64,000 nucleotides of DNA, taken from Semisulcospira habei. Its lineage: Eukaryota; Mollusca; Gastropoda; Semisulcospiridae. Under the pieces are notes generated by a model. That model worked only from the letters and a program-made list of their open reading frames with translations, was not told the origin of the DNA and made no database searches. The translations under genes and the position numbers were made by a program. The DNA lies in assembly GCA_036245525.1 (NCBI GenBank), contig BTPG01000007.1, forward strand, positions 125,776,640-125,840,639. Direction: 5' to 3'. This document shows positions 1 through 39,338 of the stretch, one piece after another (the stretch's first letter is position 1; the number at the start of each line of letters is the position of its first letter).

Positions 1-3701
<3,701 letters not shown>

Positions 3702-3889
3702 CTGAAATTAAAATACTTTTTATATGCGTGTGTTGGTTTGCAACTGTTTGTGACGATATCAACAGTTCATTTTCGGCTGCATTGAAAATACCATCTTTGT
3801 AAATTCTGTTTCAATGATAATATTTTTTTTCTTTCCTTTTCCTTTCTTCTCCTTTTTTTCCCACATTCTGTTTTTGTTGATTTCACCTC

Positions 3890-3983
3890 TGAGGACTGGT
3901 ATGGCTAACCATTTGCGTGTCGGTAGCGGGTTTCCTACATGAATCATCGCGACTAAAACCGCTTCCGACACGCAAAAGGTTAA
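3890..3983. mobile_element. palindromic MITE-like element (GCGTGTCGGTAGCGG family)
   Basis: Inverted repeat whose arms contain TTTGCGTGTCGGTAGCGG and its complement, with a CGCGAC core. It ends in GGTTAA and belongs with the elements at 11226-11350 and 11374-11460, which carry a similar arm and TTAACCC ends. Confidence 0.65.
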
Positions 3984-4300
3984 GTGGTAAAACGTCCATC
4001 TCAACATCGATTGTTCATGGGTTCAAAACCCAGGTGAAATCAAACTCTGTAGAAACCTTCTTCATGCCCCACCTTTGAAATCGCATTCGTGGGGACAAAA
4101 GAGGTTCCTCCAAAACATGACAAGTTTCTGCCATCACGGACTTCTCTGAGTAGCTCAGGTGGCAGCGCGTTCGACTATCGTTCAAAAGGTCGCGGGTTCG
4201 AACCTAGCTGGGGTTAAAATTTGTTCAGACTCCATTCGGTGCCCCGTCTTTGAAATCACCTTCATGGTGGACAAAATACGTCAAGCCCTAAACGTGTAAC
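3984..4300 (+). mobile_element. tRNA-derived SINE, two tandem partial copies
   Basis: The second copy (4138-4300) begins with a tRNA-like region: A-box TAGCTCAGGTGG and B-box GGTCGCGGGTTCGAACC. A body with GCCCCGTCTTTGAAATCACC follows. The first copy (3984-4133) has a degenerate B-box GGGTTCAAAACCC and the same body. A third partial copy lies at 7965-8090. The 5' and 3' ends of the tRNA-like part do not pair into an acceptor stem, so these are SINE heads and not tRNA genes. Confidence 0.75.
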
Positions 4301-4501
4301 TTTTTTTAACTTCCCGGCCCCAGCCTCCTCCCCCCCCCCCCCACAACCCCTCCCTCTAGGCCCCTGTACATCCTTTTAACTGAGCGGAAAAAACCCCGAA
4401 AGTGTATCGATACGGGCAAACGGCTGATGTAGGGCAATTATCGAAAAGTGATAATGAGAAAGCCAGTTAGTGTGACAACAACACGCTGCACGACTAGCGA
4501 T

Positions 4502-4716
4502 TTAACCCCTTCACTGCCGAGAAAAAGTGAACGCGATCTAACTGCAAGAGGCATAGATCCTCATGAGCACCCGCGGCTGCGATGGCTCATTAGGATCTAT
4601 GCCTCTTGCTGGGACCACTTTGTGCCCATGTTCTTTGGACAGGTGCGACTTTTGGTCGTACAGTGAACACTGATTTCAGAAACAAAATGTACGTCCGTTG
4701 CCAGGGTAGGAGTTAA
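4502..4716. mobile_element. TTAA-ended palindromic element, CATAGATCCTCA hairpin family
   Basis: Starts TTAACCCCTTCACTGCCGAG and ends GTTAA. The centre (4543-4609) is a near-palindrome reading GCAAGAGGCATAGATCC...GGATCTATGCCTCTTGC. The same centre recurs at least fifteen times in the window. Confidence 0.75.
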
Positions 4717-5840
4717 AAGTTGTAGTACATTTAGATCTATGTCTTGGTATCTGACTTTAGACCTTACAGCATTCAGTCGTAAATTCCAAAATCCCAGACC
4801 ATCACAAATATACAAGAGTTCAAAAATTGTATATCTGATACAGTGCACTTCTCTGAATTTAACAGTGCTGATATGGCGGCCAACGTCGCATGCTACGTCA
4901 CTGTCCCTGACCCCGTTTATCTATCGCGGACCTCTGACCGGACGTAAAACCACAATCAGCCAGCTAGCTGGGGACGCTGACATTGTGCGTGTGCTCGTGT
5001 GTCAGTGCGTGTTTTGGCCTGATACCCTGAATGTGTACTGTCTCTACTGATCTAGCCCTCGCCCACCACCCCATTCCCCACCCCTAGTATGATCTTGTAC
5101 GGTGTACATTGAGTTTAATGAGGGAGAAGAAAGAGGTGGGGCGCCGAGGGCAACCGAGGGCAGAAGCTGTTGTCGCTGATAAGGACGATTTTTCCACGAA
5201 ACGCGCGTTTCAGTGCAAGGGTAATCAGCGCTTTCGGACAGCCAAGCAGGTCATTATAGACGATGTTGTGTGCCCTTGTGTGAGCCGGACCAGGAAGTAA
5301 ACACTGTCAACACTGGTTACAGCCCGGTCTGACACGTTACTAGGTCCTATAGTCACGCCATGGCCGGATAAGTACGCGCTAGCACCTCCCCCAGTGTTCC
5401 AGCATCAGGCGGCTTTCAGCGCCACAAGCCGGGCAAATCTTTAGCAGCTCATGGAGGCGGCTCTGATTACAGTCTGGAACGCCACCCAACAGCAAGACAT
5501 TAGGCGTCTCGTTTATTCCGAGAGGCGCCTTTGCTTGGCGGTGACCTCACATGCTGCTAAATGCATCTTTGTTTAGCCGATTTCCAGACCGGTGGTTTTG
5601 CTTTTTTATGATACAGACTTTAAAACAAATGTGTGTGTCTTGATCTTTCATTTGGCCGTAACTGCAATTACCATAATATACAATCAATGTTTTGTTTACG
5701 AAAAGTATACTGAAATTAAAGCGTGCACAACCTGACTGCAGACCTGTTTACCCCCTGGGTGCAGTCAGTGTACTTTCAACTGACTAAATGTGTACTTTGG
5801 ACCTCACATGTGTATTTCTTCACAAGCCAGTGAGTTGTCA

Positions 5841-5895
<55 letters not shown>

Positions 5896-6800
5896 TCCGA
5901 CAAAACATCTTCAGACCGCTCAAATTTTTTGTGTCCCTCAAGTTACTTTCGATGTGTCCTTTGCAGTCGTAGCTGCCGGCATGCCCGACCAAAAAGTCTG
6001 AGCCGCAAAGGGTGCAACGAACATAACTGGGTCCTTTTTGGGAGCGAACAAGCGTCAGACATTTATCTGTGTGAATGTTCAGGAACTCCTGGACTCTTTT
6101 CTTCTTCTGCGATTGACTTTTGTGTAAAAGTCCGATTCTAAAAATGTGTATCCGAAATGTGTATTTTTGTGTATACACGTGTACATGTGTACCCCAAAGC
6201 AAAGTTGTGTACTTTAATACACCAAATGTGTATGGTAAACAGGTCTGCAACATCCCATGCCTGAACGTCACACTATTTTCTACTTACAAAACAACTGAAC
6301 AGTTCTGTGGGCGGAAAAGATGTCTGTATCTAGCTTATTCAATGGCAATTAGGATATCACACAAAAATCACATCCACAACCTGATAATGTGCCAGCCGGT
6401 CCGATTAATATGCGATTGGCGCCCCATGGCTTGTCGTACCTTGCTGTGAAAAGATCATTCATGAAGCTGAAAAAACCCATGGAACGCTTCCAGAACAATC
6501 TGATAATTTGAATACCTCCAGGAGAATGGCTAGCATTCCCCTTTTGAGAAGAGACAGTTGTAAGCAAGTGAACACTGTTCCGTCCGTTGCAATGTCTAGA
6601 TTAAGGAGGGGGGGGGGGGAGGAGGGGGCAGGGCGGGGGTAGGTTTGCGTTCTTTCCAATAAAGACCATGATTCTCGAAGACTTTCTCATGACGGTGCTT
6701 GTAAAAAAATAAACGGAATACTGAATGTATGTCGCAAGCCGGTCTAATCTGCTAAATAAACCTCCCATTAAGCAAAGGTCCAAGGGCCCACGACGGCCGC
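4717..6800. other. gene-poor stretch: dispersed repeat pieces, hairpin and CT microsatellite
   Basis: No exon could be supported. Contents: a degenerate GTGCTGGTCTGTGATTTT palindrome (about 4735-4812); a stretch at 5100-5320 related to 8770-8930 (shared CGCGTTTC and a GGAAGT...ACTGTCAAC block); an inverted repeat around 5500-5540 (GGCGTCTCG / CGAGAGGCGCC); a CT microsatellite (5842-5893); and a short homopolymeric G tract near 6608-6619. The region 6700-7330 is related to 58935-59310 (see separate entry). Confidence 0.6.
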
Positions 6801-7330
6801 AGTGGGCCCCAAGATGTTTTGCTACTGGGGCTAAGACATGCTAGGGAAGCCGTACCTTAGACATGCTAGGGAAGCCGTACCTTAGACATGCTAGGGAAGC
6901 CGTACCTTAGACATGCTAGAGAAGCCGTACTTACTTACTTATTTACTGGGGCTAAGACATGCTAGGGACGCTGCACCTTCATGCTCATTTATCGTACCCT
7001 AGTTTACCAAAAGAGCAAAAAATCATTACAATTACAAAATATGTGCGGGGAATGTTAATGATGTACAAAAATGCTTTAACCGCAAACACGCAATTGATCA
7101 TCACTTAGGTGCAGCAGACCATTTAGCAACACACATCCAGTATCAAGGACTACAGGCAGCGCTGGCAATAAGGAGAGTTTAAAAAAGAAAATACAGGTGA
7201 ATGTGCCAATGGTGGACAGAAACAAGAAGAAAAGAGAAAAGCTCACATTGTGCGGCTGACCAGGCTAACCCTGGGAACTAAAAAGTAAGTTACTCCCCCC
7301 CCCCCCCCCCAGCCCGCCGAAGTTTGAGGG
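6700..7330. repeat. dispersed repeat shared with 58935-59310
   Basis: Blocks such as CATTTAGCAACACACATCCA, CTACAGGCAGCGC, GAGAGTTTAAAAAAG and GACCAGG..AACCCTGGGAAC occur in the same order in both places. Class unknown; possibly a non-coding retroelement or DNA transposon fragment. The rest of 7331-7830 shows nothing recognisable. Confidence 0.7.
6833..6960. repeat. 25-bp tandem repeat, about four copies
   Basis: Unit ACATGCTAGGGAAGCCGTAC followed by CTTAG, repeated with little divergence. It interrupts the dispersed repeat that spans 6700-7330. Confidence 0.9.
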
Positions 7331-8176
7331 GTGCATGTCTCCTTCGGACCACAACAGCAACAATTTTCATTCAAAATAAAGGAAAATGTTTGCAGCATTT
7401 AAAGAAAACTGGTCGCCCTTTTCAAAGGTAAAATCAGATTGAAGAAGTTCGCGAGAAAACGTGAGATACCGGTGCGCGAAAAACAATGGGCCTCAAGTAA
7501 AAATATTACCTTGCAACTATTATTTTGGGGTGCCGTGTTCAGAGGCTCGTCACGTAAACAGACCTTAACAAAAACAAATTCCGTTTGCTGCACCGAAACA
7601 ATTTTGCAAGTTGTTTGCTGGTGCAGTTAGAATTTCAAAACCTTCACCCATAAATTACAAAAATATCCTCTTTTGAACTTACAGGCCTTTCCTGTATCAA
7701 AATACATGTAGTCAGTACCCGTGCCTTTGGTCATCGTGTAACAACCCGTGGTAATACAGGGTAACAGCCCCTACTCCGACTTAAATGATTGACAGAAGCT
7801 ATGAATACGTCATTGTTGACAGATAGACCTACCGATGTTGTCACTACAAATTGTTTCCATTTCTACTCTGACCAAGGAAAGGGGCTACTCTTTCTTCTCC
7901 TCTTGTTGTGTTTTCTCCGAAGTGGCCGGCTCCGGCAGCAGAGCGTCGGTCACTATGTCTCTCCTTAAAACTTATTCGTGTTCAAATCCATGTGAATCGA
8001 AATACAGTACAGACCCTACACTGCCCCATCTGTGAAATCACCTTCGCGGGGACAAAAGACGCTAGTCCCAAAACGTTTAACGTCAGTGTGTGTCATAACA
8101 CCTCTTCTCCCCTACCTCTTCTGGTTTTATGACGGCAAAAATAAGTTAGCGGGTGTGGGAAAGCCATGGGGGCCAT

Positions 8177-8449
8177 GGGGCGGTCCGTGGCGCAGTGGTT
8201 AAGGCGCCTGCCACCAATACTAAAGGTGCGAGGTTCGATTACGGGTTCCGGCGTCGGACTTAATTCGGGCGAACCGTCGGGGGTTCTTTCTCCGGGTACT
8301 CCGGTTCTTCCTCCCCCTCCACTGTGGTACCGGTTTCAGGCCACTTTATAAAATTTCAAATACAAGCGATCAAAATTTCCGAAACCTCAGTAGCTGGACC
8401 CTTCGCACTACGTGAATGTCCTGTGTTTGTCTTGTACTGTGTTTGTCTT

Positions 8450-8513
<64 letters not shown>

Positions 8514-8605
8514 CACGTGAGCGTGCGTGTTGGGTTCAGTTCGCGGCGCTTTGAGCCGATTCGCAGAATCAGTTGGGAAAAGCGCCTATATAATAACCGG
8601 TATAC

Positions 8606-8658
<53 letters not shown>

Positions 8659-8660
8659 GA
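8177..8660 (+). mobile_element. tRNA-Leu-like SINE with GCGCCTATATAA tail and ATT microsatellite
   Basis: Head: GGCGCAGTGGTTAAGGCGCC (A-box region) and GAGGTTCGATTAC (B-box). The body contains a GT microsatellite (8452-8512). The tail contains GGCGCTTTGAGCCGATT and AAGCGCCTATATAATA, then 17 ATT repeats (8608-8659). A second copy is at 13755-14056. The tail resembles the 3' end of the LINE at 33740-35824. Confidence 0.8.
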
Positions 8661-9400
8661 AACAACAGTGAACCGATACGGAGAAACAGCCCATGTACAG
8701 TTGATGGCTGTAGAGCGGAACATTAAATTAGAAAGTAAATTGGTTAAACAACAATACGCTATAGCTAAAGGTGACTAGAGGCGGATGGAAGGAGTGGGGT
8801 CACGGTGCGGAAAGGTACAGTTCTTTCACCGATTGCCACATGCGCGTTTCGATGTAAGGGAAGTAACCGCTTTATTACAAACAAGTAGCGAGGAAGTCAT
8901 TACTGTCAACAGTGAAGCGAAGACTTGAACATAGGAACGCAATGTTAGTTACACGACAAACGTCTTGGGGGATTCAAACGTCAACGACAGAAACGCATTT
9001 TCCACGCAAATTAACCACCTCTGAGCTAAATAAAGCACCGATAACTTTCCCAATAACAACATACAAGGCAGGCTAGTAGCAGTAACCCGACAATGGAATA
9101 CAAGGGAGGTAAAAACAAAACAGAAAGTAGGACTGTCCAGGCTGAAGTAAACACGACACTCCCGTAGACAAGTACAGGTGTAATGCAGGTAAGTGTTGTC
9201 CCGTGAGCTCATTACCTGTATGGTCAATCAGGCGTTACTGAGGTGCCAGTCGTCAGCAGTCAGTGACACTCCAGCCACACTGAGAACGGGCGGTCTCATG
9301 AAATGTCTCGTGGCGCAAATCTCGTTTCACGTAATGTGACAGGTAACTCTTGGTGGGATTCCCTACAGCTCACGGAAAACATTGATTCTGTGTCACGTTT
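8661..9400. other. gene-poor stretch with diverged repeat
   Basis: The segment 8770-8930 shares scattered blocks with 5100-5320. No exon or recognisable element in the remainder. Confidence 0.4.
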
Positions 9401-9418
9401 ACCTTGGCAATACGCTGG

Positions 9419-9419
<1 letters not shown>

Positions 9420-9514
<95 letters not shown>

Positions 9515-9651
9515 GCACGCACGCACGCACGCAGACACGCACGCACGCACGCACGCACGCACACACACACGCACGCACGCACACACATACACACAAGCAC
9601 GCGCGCACACACACACACACGCACGCACGCACACACATACACACAATCACA

Positions 9652-9726
<75 letters not shown>

Positions 9727-9732
9727 GCGCGC
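9420..9732. repeat. compound AC / GCAC microsatellite
   Basis: More than 300 bp of AC repeats with interspersed GCAC, GCGC and CATACACA variants. The open frames on both strands here are simple-repeat artefacts. Confidence 0.97.
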
Positions 9733-9759
9733 TCTATTTTGGTCATCGTTAATAACACT

Positions 9760-10490
9760 TGCACTGCCGGAAATAATGCGAACACCACCCAATTGCAAGA
9801 TGCAAAGACGACCTCATGAACCCTCGCAGATGCGGTGGCTCATGAAGTTCTTTGCCTCTTGCTGACCCTAGTTCCTTGGATTGACGGGATTCTTCGGTGT
9901 TGCGTGGTTGGCTGGCTGGCTGGCTGGCTGGCTGGTTGATTGGTTGGTTAGTTGGCTGATTAGTTGGTTGACAATTGACTTCTCTCTTTGTCTCCGTCTC
10001 TCCTTGTTTGTTTGTTATCAATTCATTCAAGTATTTCGTAGTGCTTCAGCAGACGACAGTGAACTTTGAGACGTTGGGCTGTGGGAACATAACGAAACAG
10101 TATCATAATCAGCGAATCGATCAGGGGCCGGTGACTGAGGCAGAAAGAGAGCTTCACAAGTTAGTCCGCTGACATTGCCACAGGAATGCTGCCTTTGTGA
10201 TAATAACACATGTAGTGACTGAAGAAATCCGAGACTGCATTTCCAGTACAGGAACAGAGCCAAGGGCACCACGCAATCCATCGCCTCCTGAACAGAGGTG
10301 TGGAGAAAGGCAGCGGGCGTTGGGCGGTAGACTTGAAATGACATGCGAGATCCATATTAAGAATAAAGCGTGTGGAGGTCTGTGGTTTTGGACCTTACGG
10401 CTGAAATTCGTAAGGTCCAGAATCACAGACCAGCACACATGTATATTATTCGTAATCAGTGACGCGCGCGGCTTAGCTCGACAGTAAAAG
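9760..10490. repeat. diverged palindromic elements (9795-9865 and 10372-10440)
   Basis: 9795-9865 is a diverged CATAGATCC-family hairpin. 9902-9970 is a GGCT/GGTT-rich simple repeat. 10372-10440 is a clean palindrome with arms GTCTGTGGTTTTGGACCTTA and its complement. No gene is supported in 9760-10490. Confidence 0.65.
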
Positions 10491-11149
10491 AGTTATCCTA
10501 GACACCCCTTGAATAAAGCACTTCTCTTAATTTGAGCTTGCACGTACGCAGTCTTCAGAGATTTTCTTGTTCTTTGTAAGAGTCCGAGGCCAGCCCGCCT
10601 ATGACGTCATGCGCGTGCTATTGAAAACTCTCCACCTCGTCCCATCCTAAAAAGTTTGTTTTATAAATAGAAGAGACTTAACAAAAACGTTTTTATTTCT
10701 ACCTTAAGAAAATTCAGACTGAAAACAGAGACAGCCAAGCGTGTAACGTTCAAGTAATTACCAACAAAAAGACAGAACTGCCATACGCTTTCAGAAAAGG
10801 ATGCCTCTGTCTTTCTTTCTTTCGTTCTTTCTTTTCTTCATGTAAGAAACACACCCGGTCCCCTTGTCCTCTCCCCTCTTCCTTTGCTGGTCTTCGCCTG
10901 GTAACCACAATTACTGCGTACTGATGCAGACACTATACCTACGTCATACACTATACCATTTGATTTCAAAAGGCACTTCTTTGTACCCTCTTAGTACTTG
11001 ACTACGTAACACCGGCTGCCAATGATTATGCGAATTGGGACGTCAGGTGCAACTTTCAATCATGCTCATTGGAGCTGCGTATATAACCATGTAGCCTAGT
11101 TCTGTTTAGAAACGTCCACTAAAGTAGGGCCGAGTTTTATAGAAATAGG
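10491..11149. other. gene-poor stretch, repeat fragment
   Basis: The block TTTATAAATAGAAGAGACTT near 10660 has a counterpart near 44270-44295 together with CATCCTAAAAAG. Nothing else is recognised. Confidence 0.4.
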
Positions 11150-11350
11150 TTAACTCATTCGAGACGAACGGCATGCGGATACGCGGCTTAAGCCGCGTAT
11201 CCGCATGCCGTTCATCTCGAATGGGTTAACCCCTTGCGCCTGCGGTAGCGGTTTTTGTCGCGATGATTCCTATAGATCTGAAGACACATGTCAGCACCAT
11301 CCTATAGGAATCGTCGCGACAAAAATCGCTACCGACCAGCAAAGGGTTAA
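11150..11350. mobile_element. two palindromic elements abutting at a shared TTAA
   Basis: The first, 11150-11229, runs TTAACTCATTCGAGACG to CGAATGGGTTAA and is nearly a perfect 80-bp palindrome. The second, 11226-11350, starts at the same TTAA (TTAACCCCTTGCGCCTG) and ends AAAGGGTTAA, with arms GGTAGCGGTTTTTGTCGCG and CGCGACAAAAATCGCTACC. A third, degraded member begins TTAACCC at 11374. Confidence 0.85.
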
Positions 11351-11529
11351 TAAAGCCAAACGCGGATAAATCGAATTAACCCTTCCGTTGTCGGTAACGG
11401 TTCTTGTGGTGACGACTCCTGCAGGAGTCATAGCTACATAGCTCCGCTATCGACAAAAATAAAAATAAATAAATAATAAAAAAAAAATATACTCAATATA
11501 TTCCGATACCATTTTCCATACCATTCCTA

Positions 11530-11660
11530 GGTTAAACCCACTCTTTAACCCATAACATACTGAGGCTAAAAGCTTCAAATTTGTACACTGCCATAATTTA
11601 TGCAAGCTACATTATAGTACTTACAGATAAGGATATAGATCAACGGCTTTAGTTCAAGGG
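11530..11660 (-). repeat. reverse partial copy of the element seen at 26330-26545 and 41430-41693
   Basis: Contains GCTAAAAGCTTCAAATTTGTACAC and ATTATAGTACTTACAGATAA in reverse complement to the right half of those two elements. 11661-11900 shows nothing recognisable. Confidence 0.6.
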
Positions 11661-11910
11661 TGTATTAAGAATATATATTAAGACTAAACTGTTTGTGAAA
11701 AAGCGTTTATATTTATAAATAAATCAGTACAAACACAGATAGGGTGAAATGTTCACAAGACATGAAAATGTTCAGCTGAAAGAAATATTCGCAATGCGGC
11801 CGCTAGTAGTGATGGAAAACTAACATAATTAGAATTCATGAGTGCGGTCTACTTCCTAGGCTCTCAGAAGCACGCTTTCATTGATTTTGCAAACGACCAG
11901 CGTGTTTGCT

Positions 11911-12120
11911 TTTTTTTTTTGGGGGGGGAGCGGGGGGGGGGGGCGGGGGGGGGGGGGGAGCGGGGGGGGGGGGGAGGGGAGGTTGGGGGTGGGGGGGGTG
12001 GGGGGTGGGGGGAGCGAGGGGGAAGGGGGGGTTGGGGTTGGGGGGGGTTGGGGGGGGTTGGGGGGGGTTGGGGGTGGGGGTGTGTTGGGGGGTTGGAGGT
12101 GGGGGTGGGGGTGGGGGGCA
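11911..12120. repeat. 200-bp G-rich strand-asymmetric tract
   Basis: The plus strand is almost only G with single T, A or C interruptions. G-runs of seven or more are common, and in the right half runs are spaced by TT or T. Predicted proline- or glycine-rich open frames here are artefacts of composition. Confidence 0.9.
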
Positions 12121-13740
12121 GTCTTTTATGCACAGAGTCCCCACATTTTTCACACCGTAGGTCATCTCCGAACAACCTAGATCATCGCTTGCACATCGTA
12201 GGCCCAGCGTTAAAGACCCTTTTCAGCTTAGAAGAGACAAAAGTACATCAACTTTGCTACTGAATGTCACTTGTACAGCCCACAAGAACGTTGACAAGTG
12301 CATTTTGTGCGGTGCAGAATCTGTTTAACATCAAATCAAGCTGACAAATCGGATACGCGATCGATCAAAGTTTTCACACTAACAGCTCTTCCATTTTGTG
12401 AGATTAATTATTACAATTTAACGCCATCGTTCGAACTTTTGCCACTTGATATACGTGTGCCAATCTATTTGCAGCTAACGGATGCTTAAAATAGACAACA
12501 TTGACTTATATTTCGTCAGATACAGGTAAACATCGCAGCTAAGGGGTCTTTTGGGGCGTAGTCTGTACTTCCGAAAACATCTGCACAGGTGTAGGCCTGC
12601 CGTCTACAGAGCCTGAAAGTGCATACCCAATACGCAAAAGCCGTCGGGCCGACGTCGGCCGCCGTTAACCCTCGTACGGCGCTCCCGCCTCCCCCTGCCC
12701 AACCCCCTCCCCCCGGAAGCAAGGTCTAGCGTCGGGGAGGCCTTTTTTATATCAGGTTGACGGTCAAAAACAAAAAGTTGGAATCCCCCCAGCCTGGGGG
12801 TAACTGATCCGCCCCTGATAAGAAAATTCCATTTTCACGTGAATTGGTCAAGTTTTCAAACCTAATACAGCGCAGGCATACATGAAATCTGCATGCTTGA
12901 CCCCTATATTGAAATCGACCCTCACTCTTGAGACGACAAGAACCATTGGCAAAACCTAACTCGTAATACACCTATTACATTAAGTATAAATAACTATTTC
13001 TCACTTTCAAACAAACGAAACTACAGCGGCAGGAGAGAGAACGATTGTGATAATGCAAGGGTAGTGCCAGATTAGCTTGACATCTGGCTAATCTGTCACT
13101 ACTCTTGAACTATCATGAATAAAAAAAATCCTCTGCCATTGGAACGAAGTTGGACACAATGGAAAGAATGTTTTGGGTTTGACAGCGGTGTTGACAAATT
13201 ATGTTTTATTGAAAACAAATACATCATCTGTATGCAGAACTTGTCATCAATTTATTAACTCTTGTTTGACCAGAGTCGCACGCACCGCAAGCACGCACGC
13301 ACACACACACACAGACGAAAAAGAAAATGTGTCGCTTGCTGTCTATACAATCCATCCATCAGCTTGAAAACAATACACGGAAATACATACATACGCAACT
13401 TGCCATTGAACACTAAAAATGTGAAAACGGCATACTTGATATTTTGCCAGCCGATTTGCCGGTGTAACATGTGAGATCGTCCCGGGGGTCAGTTTTGCGT
13501 ACGCCATATCGACCTGGCGTCACTTTGGAGTGCATAGTTTGTAAAGGAATATGAAAAACACGTCAAGTAAGCACGATTATGCATGCATACAACAGCCAGT
13601 TCTTCAGCCCAGTCATCCTGTTTCTCTTTAACACTTGCCACGGCAAAGCTGACCCCGGGACGCGAAAATAAATCAAGGTCGATCTCATTTACGCAAAATT
13701 GACTCCTTATCGAGTTCGCGCGGCAGGCGGGGGGGGGGGG
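12121..13740. other. gene-poor stretch
   Basis: Contains a half-palindrome of the CCGACGTCGGCC family near 12635-12668 and a shortened AGTGCCAGATTAGCTTG hairpin at 13050-13115. A short GCAC/AC tract lies at 13282-13312. No exon supported. Confidence 0.5.
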
Positions 13741-13754
13741 GGGGGGAGGGGGGG

Positions 13755-14056
13755 GGGGCGGTCCGTGGTGCAGCGGTAAAGCTCCTGTCACCAATGCTGG
13801 AGGTTCCCCACAACCTTGATATCAATTTTACCCCACTTCAAATTTAAAATACAAACGATTTAAGTTTGCATAAACCTCAGTAGCTCGCTTGAGCGTGCCC
13901 TTAGCACTAAGTGAATGTCAGTTCTGTATTAATGTAGGCCTACAGCGTGTGGGTGAATGCGCGTGATTCACGTGAGCGTGCTTGTGGGGCTCAGCTTTGA
14001 GCCGATTTTCAATTGGGATTAAGCGCCTATATAATGCGCTGATTTATTTATTTATA
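13755..14056 (+). mobile_element. tRNA-Leu-like SINE, second copy
   Basis: The head GGTCCGTGGTGCAGCGGTAA and the tail with AGCTTTGAGCCGATTTTC and AAGCGCCTATATAATG match the copy at 8177-8660. The tail ends in a short ATTT repeat instead of ATT. A poly-G tract precedes it. Confidence 0.75.
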
Positions 14057-14149
14057 CAAGACTTAGACTCACACTCGAGGCGGAGGGCGGGGGGAACGAG
14101 AAGGCTCAACAAGGTCGATGCTTTTTTCAGATGAATTACGCTCATTAAC

Positions 14150-14330
14150 TCATTCAACTCCGACACACCACGGCAAGACATGGATCGAGCGTGATAGTTC
14201 AAGGGTTGTGCCTGAATAGCTTGGCGCCCATAGGCGCCAAACTATTCTGGCACAACACTTGCACTATCACGCTCGATTTGTTTCCAGAAGTGTAATACCG
14301 TCTTTAGCAGTCAACTTCAAAATTTAGGGA
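14150..14330. mobile_element. palindromic element, TAGTTCAAGGG hairpin family
   Basis: Begins TTAACTCATTCAACTCC. The centre is an inverted repeat with arms CGAGCGTGATAGTTCAAGGG and GCACTATCACGCTCG around GGCGCC...GGCGCC. It belongs to the second major hairpin family of the window. Confidence 0.75.
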
Positions 14331-14628
14331 TTTCGGTCCTGGAGCAGAATGAGTTGCAGTGTATGAGTGAACTCGAGAGAAAATACACTTGACATATTTT
14401 GTCACCGCCGTCATTCGCAGTGTAACCCTCATCCTCGCCGTGACTTTCATGGAGATAAAGGTATTGGTGCGGGCATCCGTGCAATATTGGCGATTTTCGC
14501 AACCGCCAGGCCTCTCGCCCGCCCGCCCTCCTAACACCCGCTGTTTGCGCTCGGGACAAGCGAGCGGGCGTTTGTGGAAGTTCCACTTTGTCATAATGCA
14601 ACTCCTATTTCAGTGTAACGTTTTATAA

Positions 14629-14698
14629 GTGCTGGTCTGTGATTTTGGACCTTACGGCTTCCAGTCATAAGGTCCAAAATCACAGACCAGCACACATT
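14629..14698. repeat. near-perfect palindrome, GTGCTGGTCTGTGATTTTGG family
   Basis: Left arm GTGCTGGTCTGTGATTTTGG then ACCTTACGG; the right arm is its complement ending in CCAGCACACAT. It lies 19 bp beyond the receptor stop codon and so probably inside the 3' untranslated region. Confidence 0.85.
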
Positions 14699-14716
14699 TT
14701 ACGGTCACGTCAGACA

Positions 14717-38543
<23,827 letters not shown>

Positions 38544-39330
38544 ATTGTGTCAGCACCATAAATCAACATCCCCCTTAGATTAACGGTCAGTTAAATAATA
38601 ATTATAACGCAGTGATTATTTAAAGGTCACTGCGTAAATAACATTAAATAAAGAATCGACCCGAATTGAAAAAAAACACGTGATCAACTATAGATAAGCC
38701 CAAATATTACTCATCGAGCCAAGTGGAGGTTTTCAAACTGGTTCTGAGTGTTAACGCTATGGCTCAGGGGCGGATCTGAGGGGTGGAGGGGACGCGATCC
38801 TCCCCCCCTCTCCCCGATCCCCGTTCAAAAAAAGAAAGCGGGAAATTTGTATATAAAAAAAGTCGCGTATGTACACATCGTTGTGAATGTCATAAACTGA
38901 ATTGGCAGTAAGTCTGTCCACTTAGCGCCATCTGTCTCAGGTTAAAGGCCCCAAAGACAAAGTTGGAACCCTCTCGCTCTTTGCGCAACCCCTCACCGTT
39001 TAATTTTCTATAGCTTGATTGAACAAAACATGCTTAAATTAAACCACAAATCCCTGACACGATTCCACAGGATCTGGATCCATTATTACAGTTCAAGGGT
39101 GGTCAACAATTTTGATCTGCTTCAAGGCGGGCCTAGATTGCTAAAATGTGCCGTATTTTGCAGTGTTGTCTTGCCTCAACTAAGACTTTTGTACCCTTCT
39201 TTTCACAATCGCTGTGGGTAGGCACACGTAACAGCAGTTTCCTACTGTCCTAATGCGAGTCTGTGGAACTCTCCTACTTACAAAGAAGAAGAACAGCAGC
39301 AAAGTCTTTAATTTAGAACATTTCATTTTT
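38544..39330. other. sequence upstream of receptor exon 1
   Basis: Expected to hold the promoter if exon 1 is as called. AT-rich motifs (TTTAAATAATC, TTATAATTATTATT on the minus strand, 38590-38625) lie 50-80 bp from the ATG but none is a clean TATA box. No other gene is seen. Confidence 0.3.
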
Positions 39331-39338
39331 GCAGGTTA

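Noticed and set aside
4138..4220. tRNA gene
   Set aside because: A- and B-boxes are present but the 5' and 3' ends do not form an acceptor stem and the body continues into a repeat found elsewhere; it is a SINE head.
8177..8260. tRNA-Leu gene
   Set aside because: Same reasoning; a second copy with the same downstream body and tail at 13755 marks it as a SINE.
9303..9865. Long overlapping open frames of His-Thr or Cys-Val repeats on both strands
   Set aside because: Products of the AC microsatellite in all frames.
11838..12263. Gly-rich or Pro-rich protein frames
   Set aside because: Products of the poly-G tract; no splice sites or codon structure.
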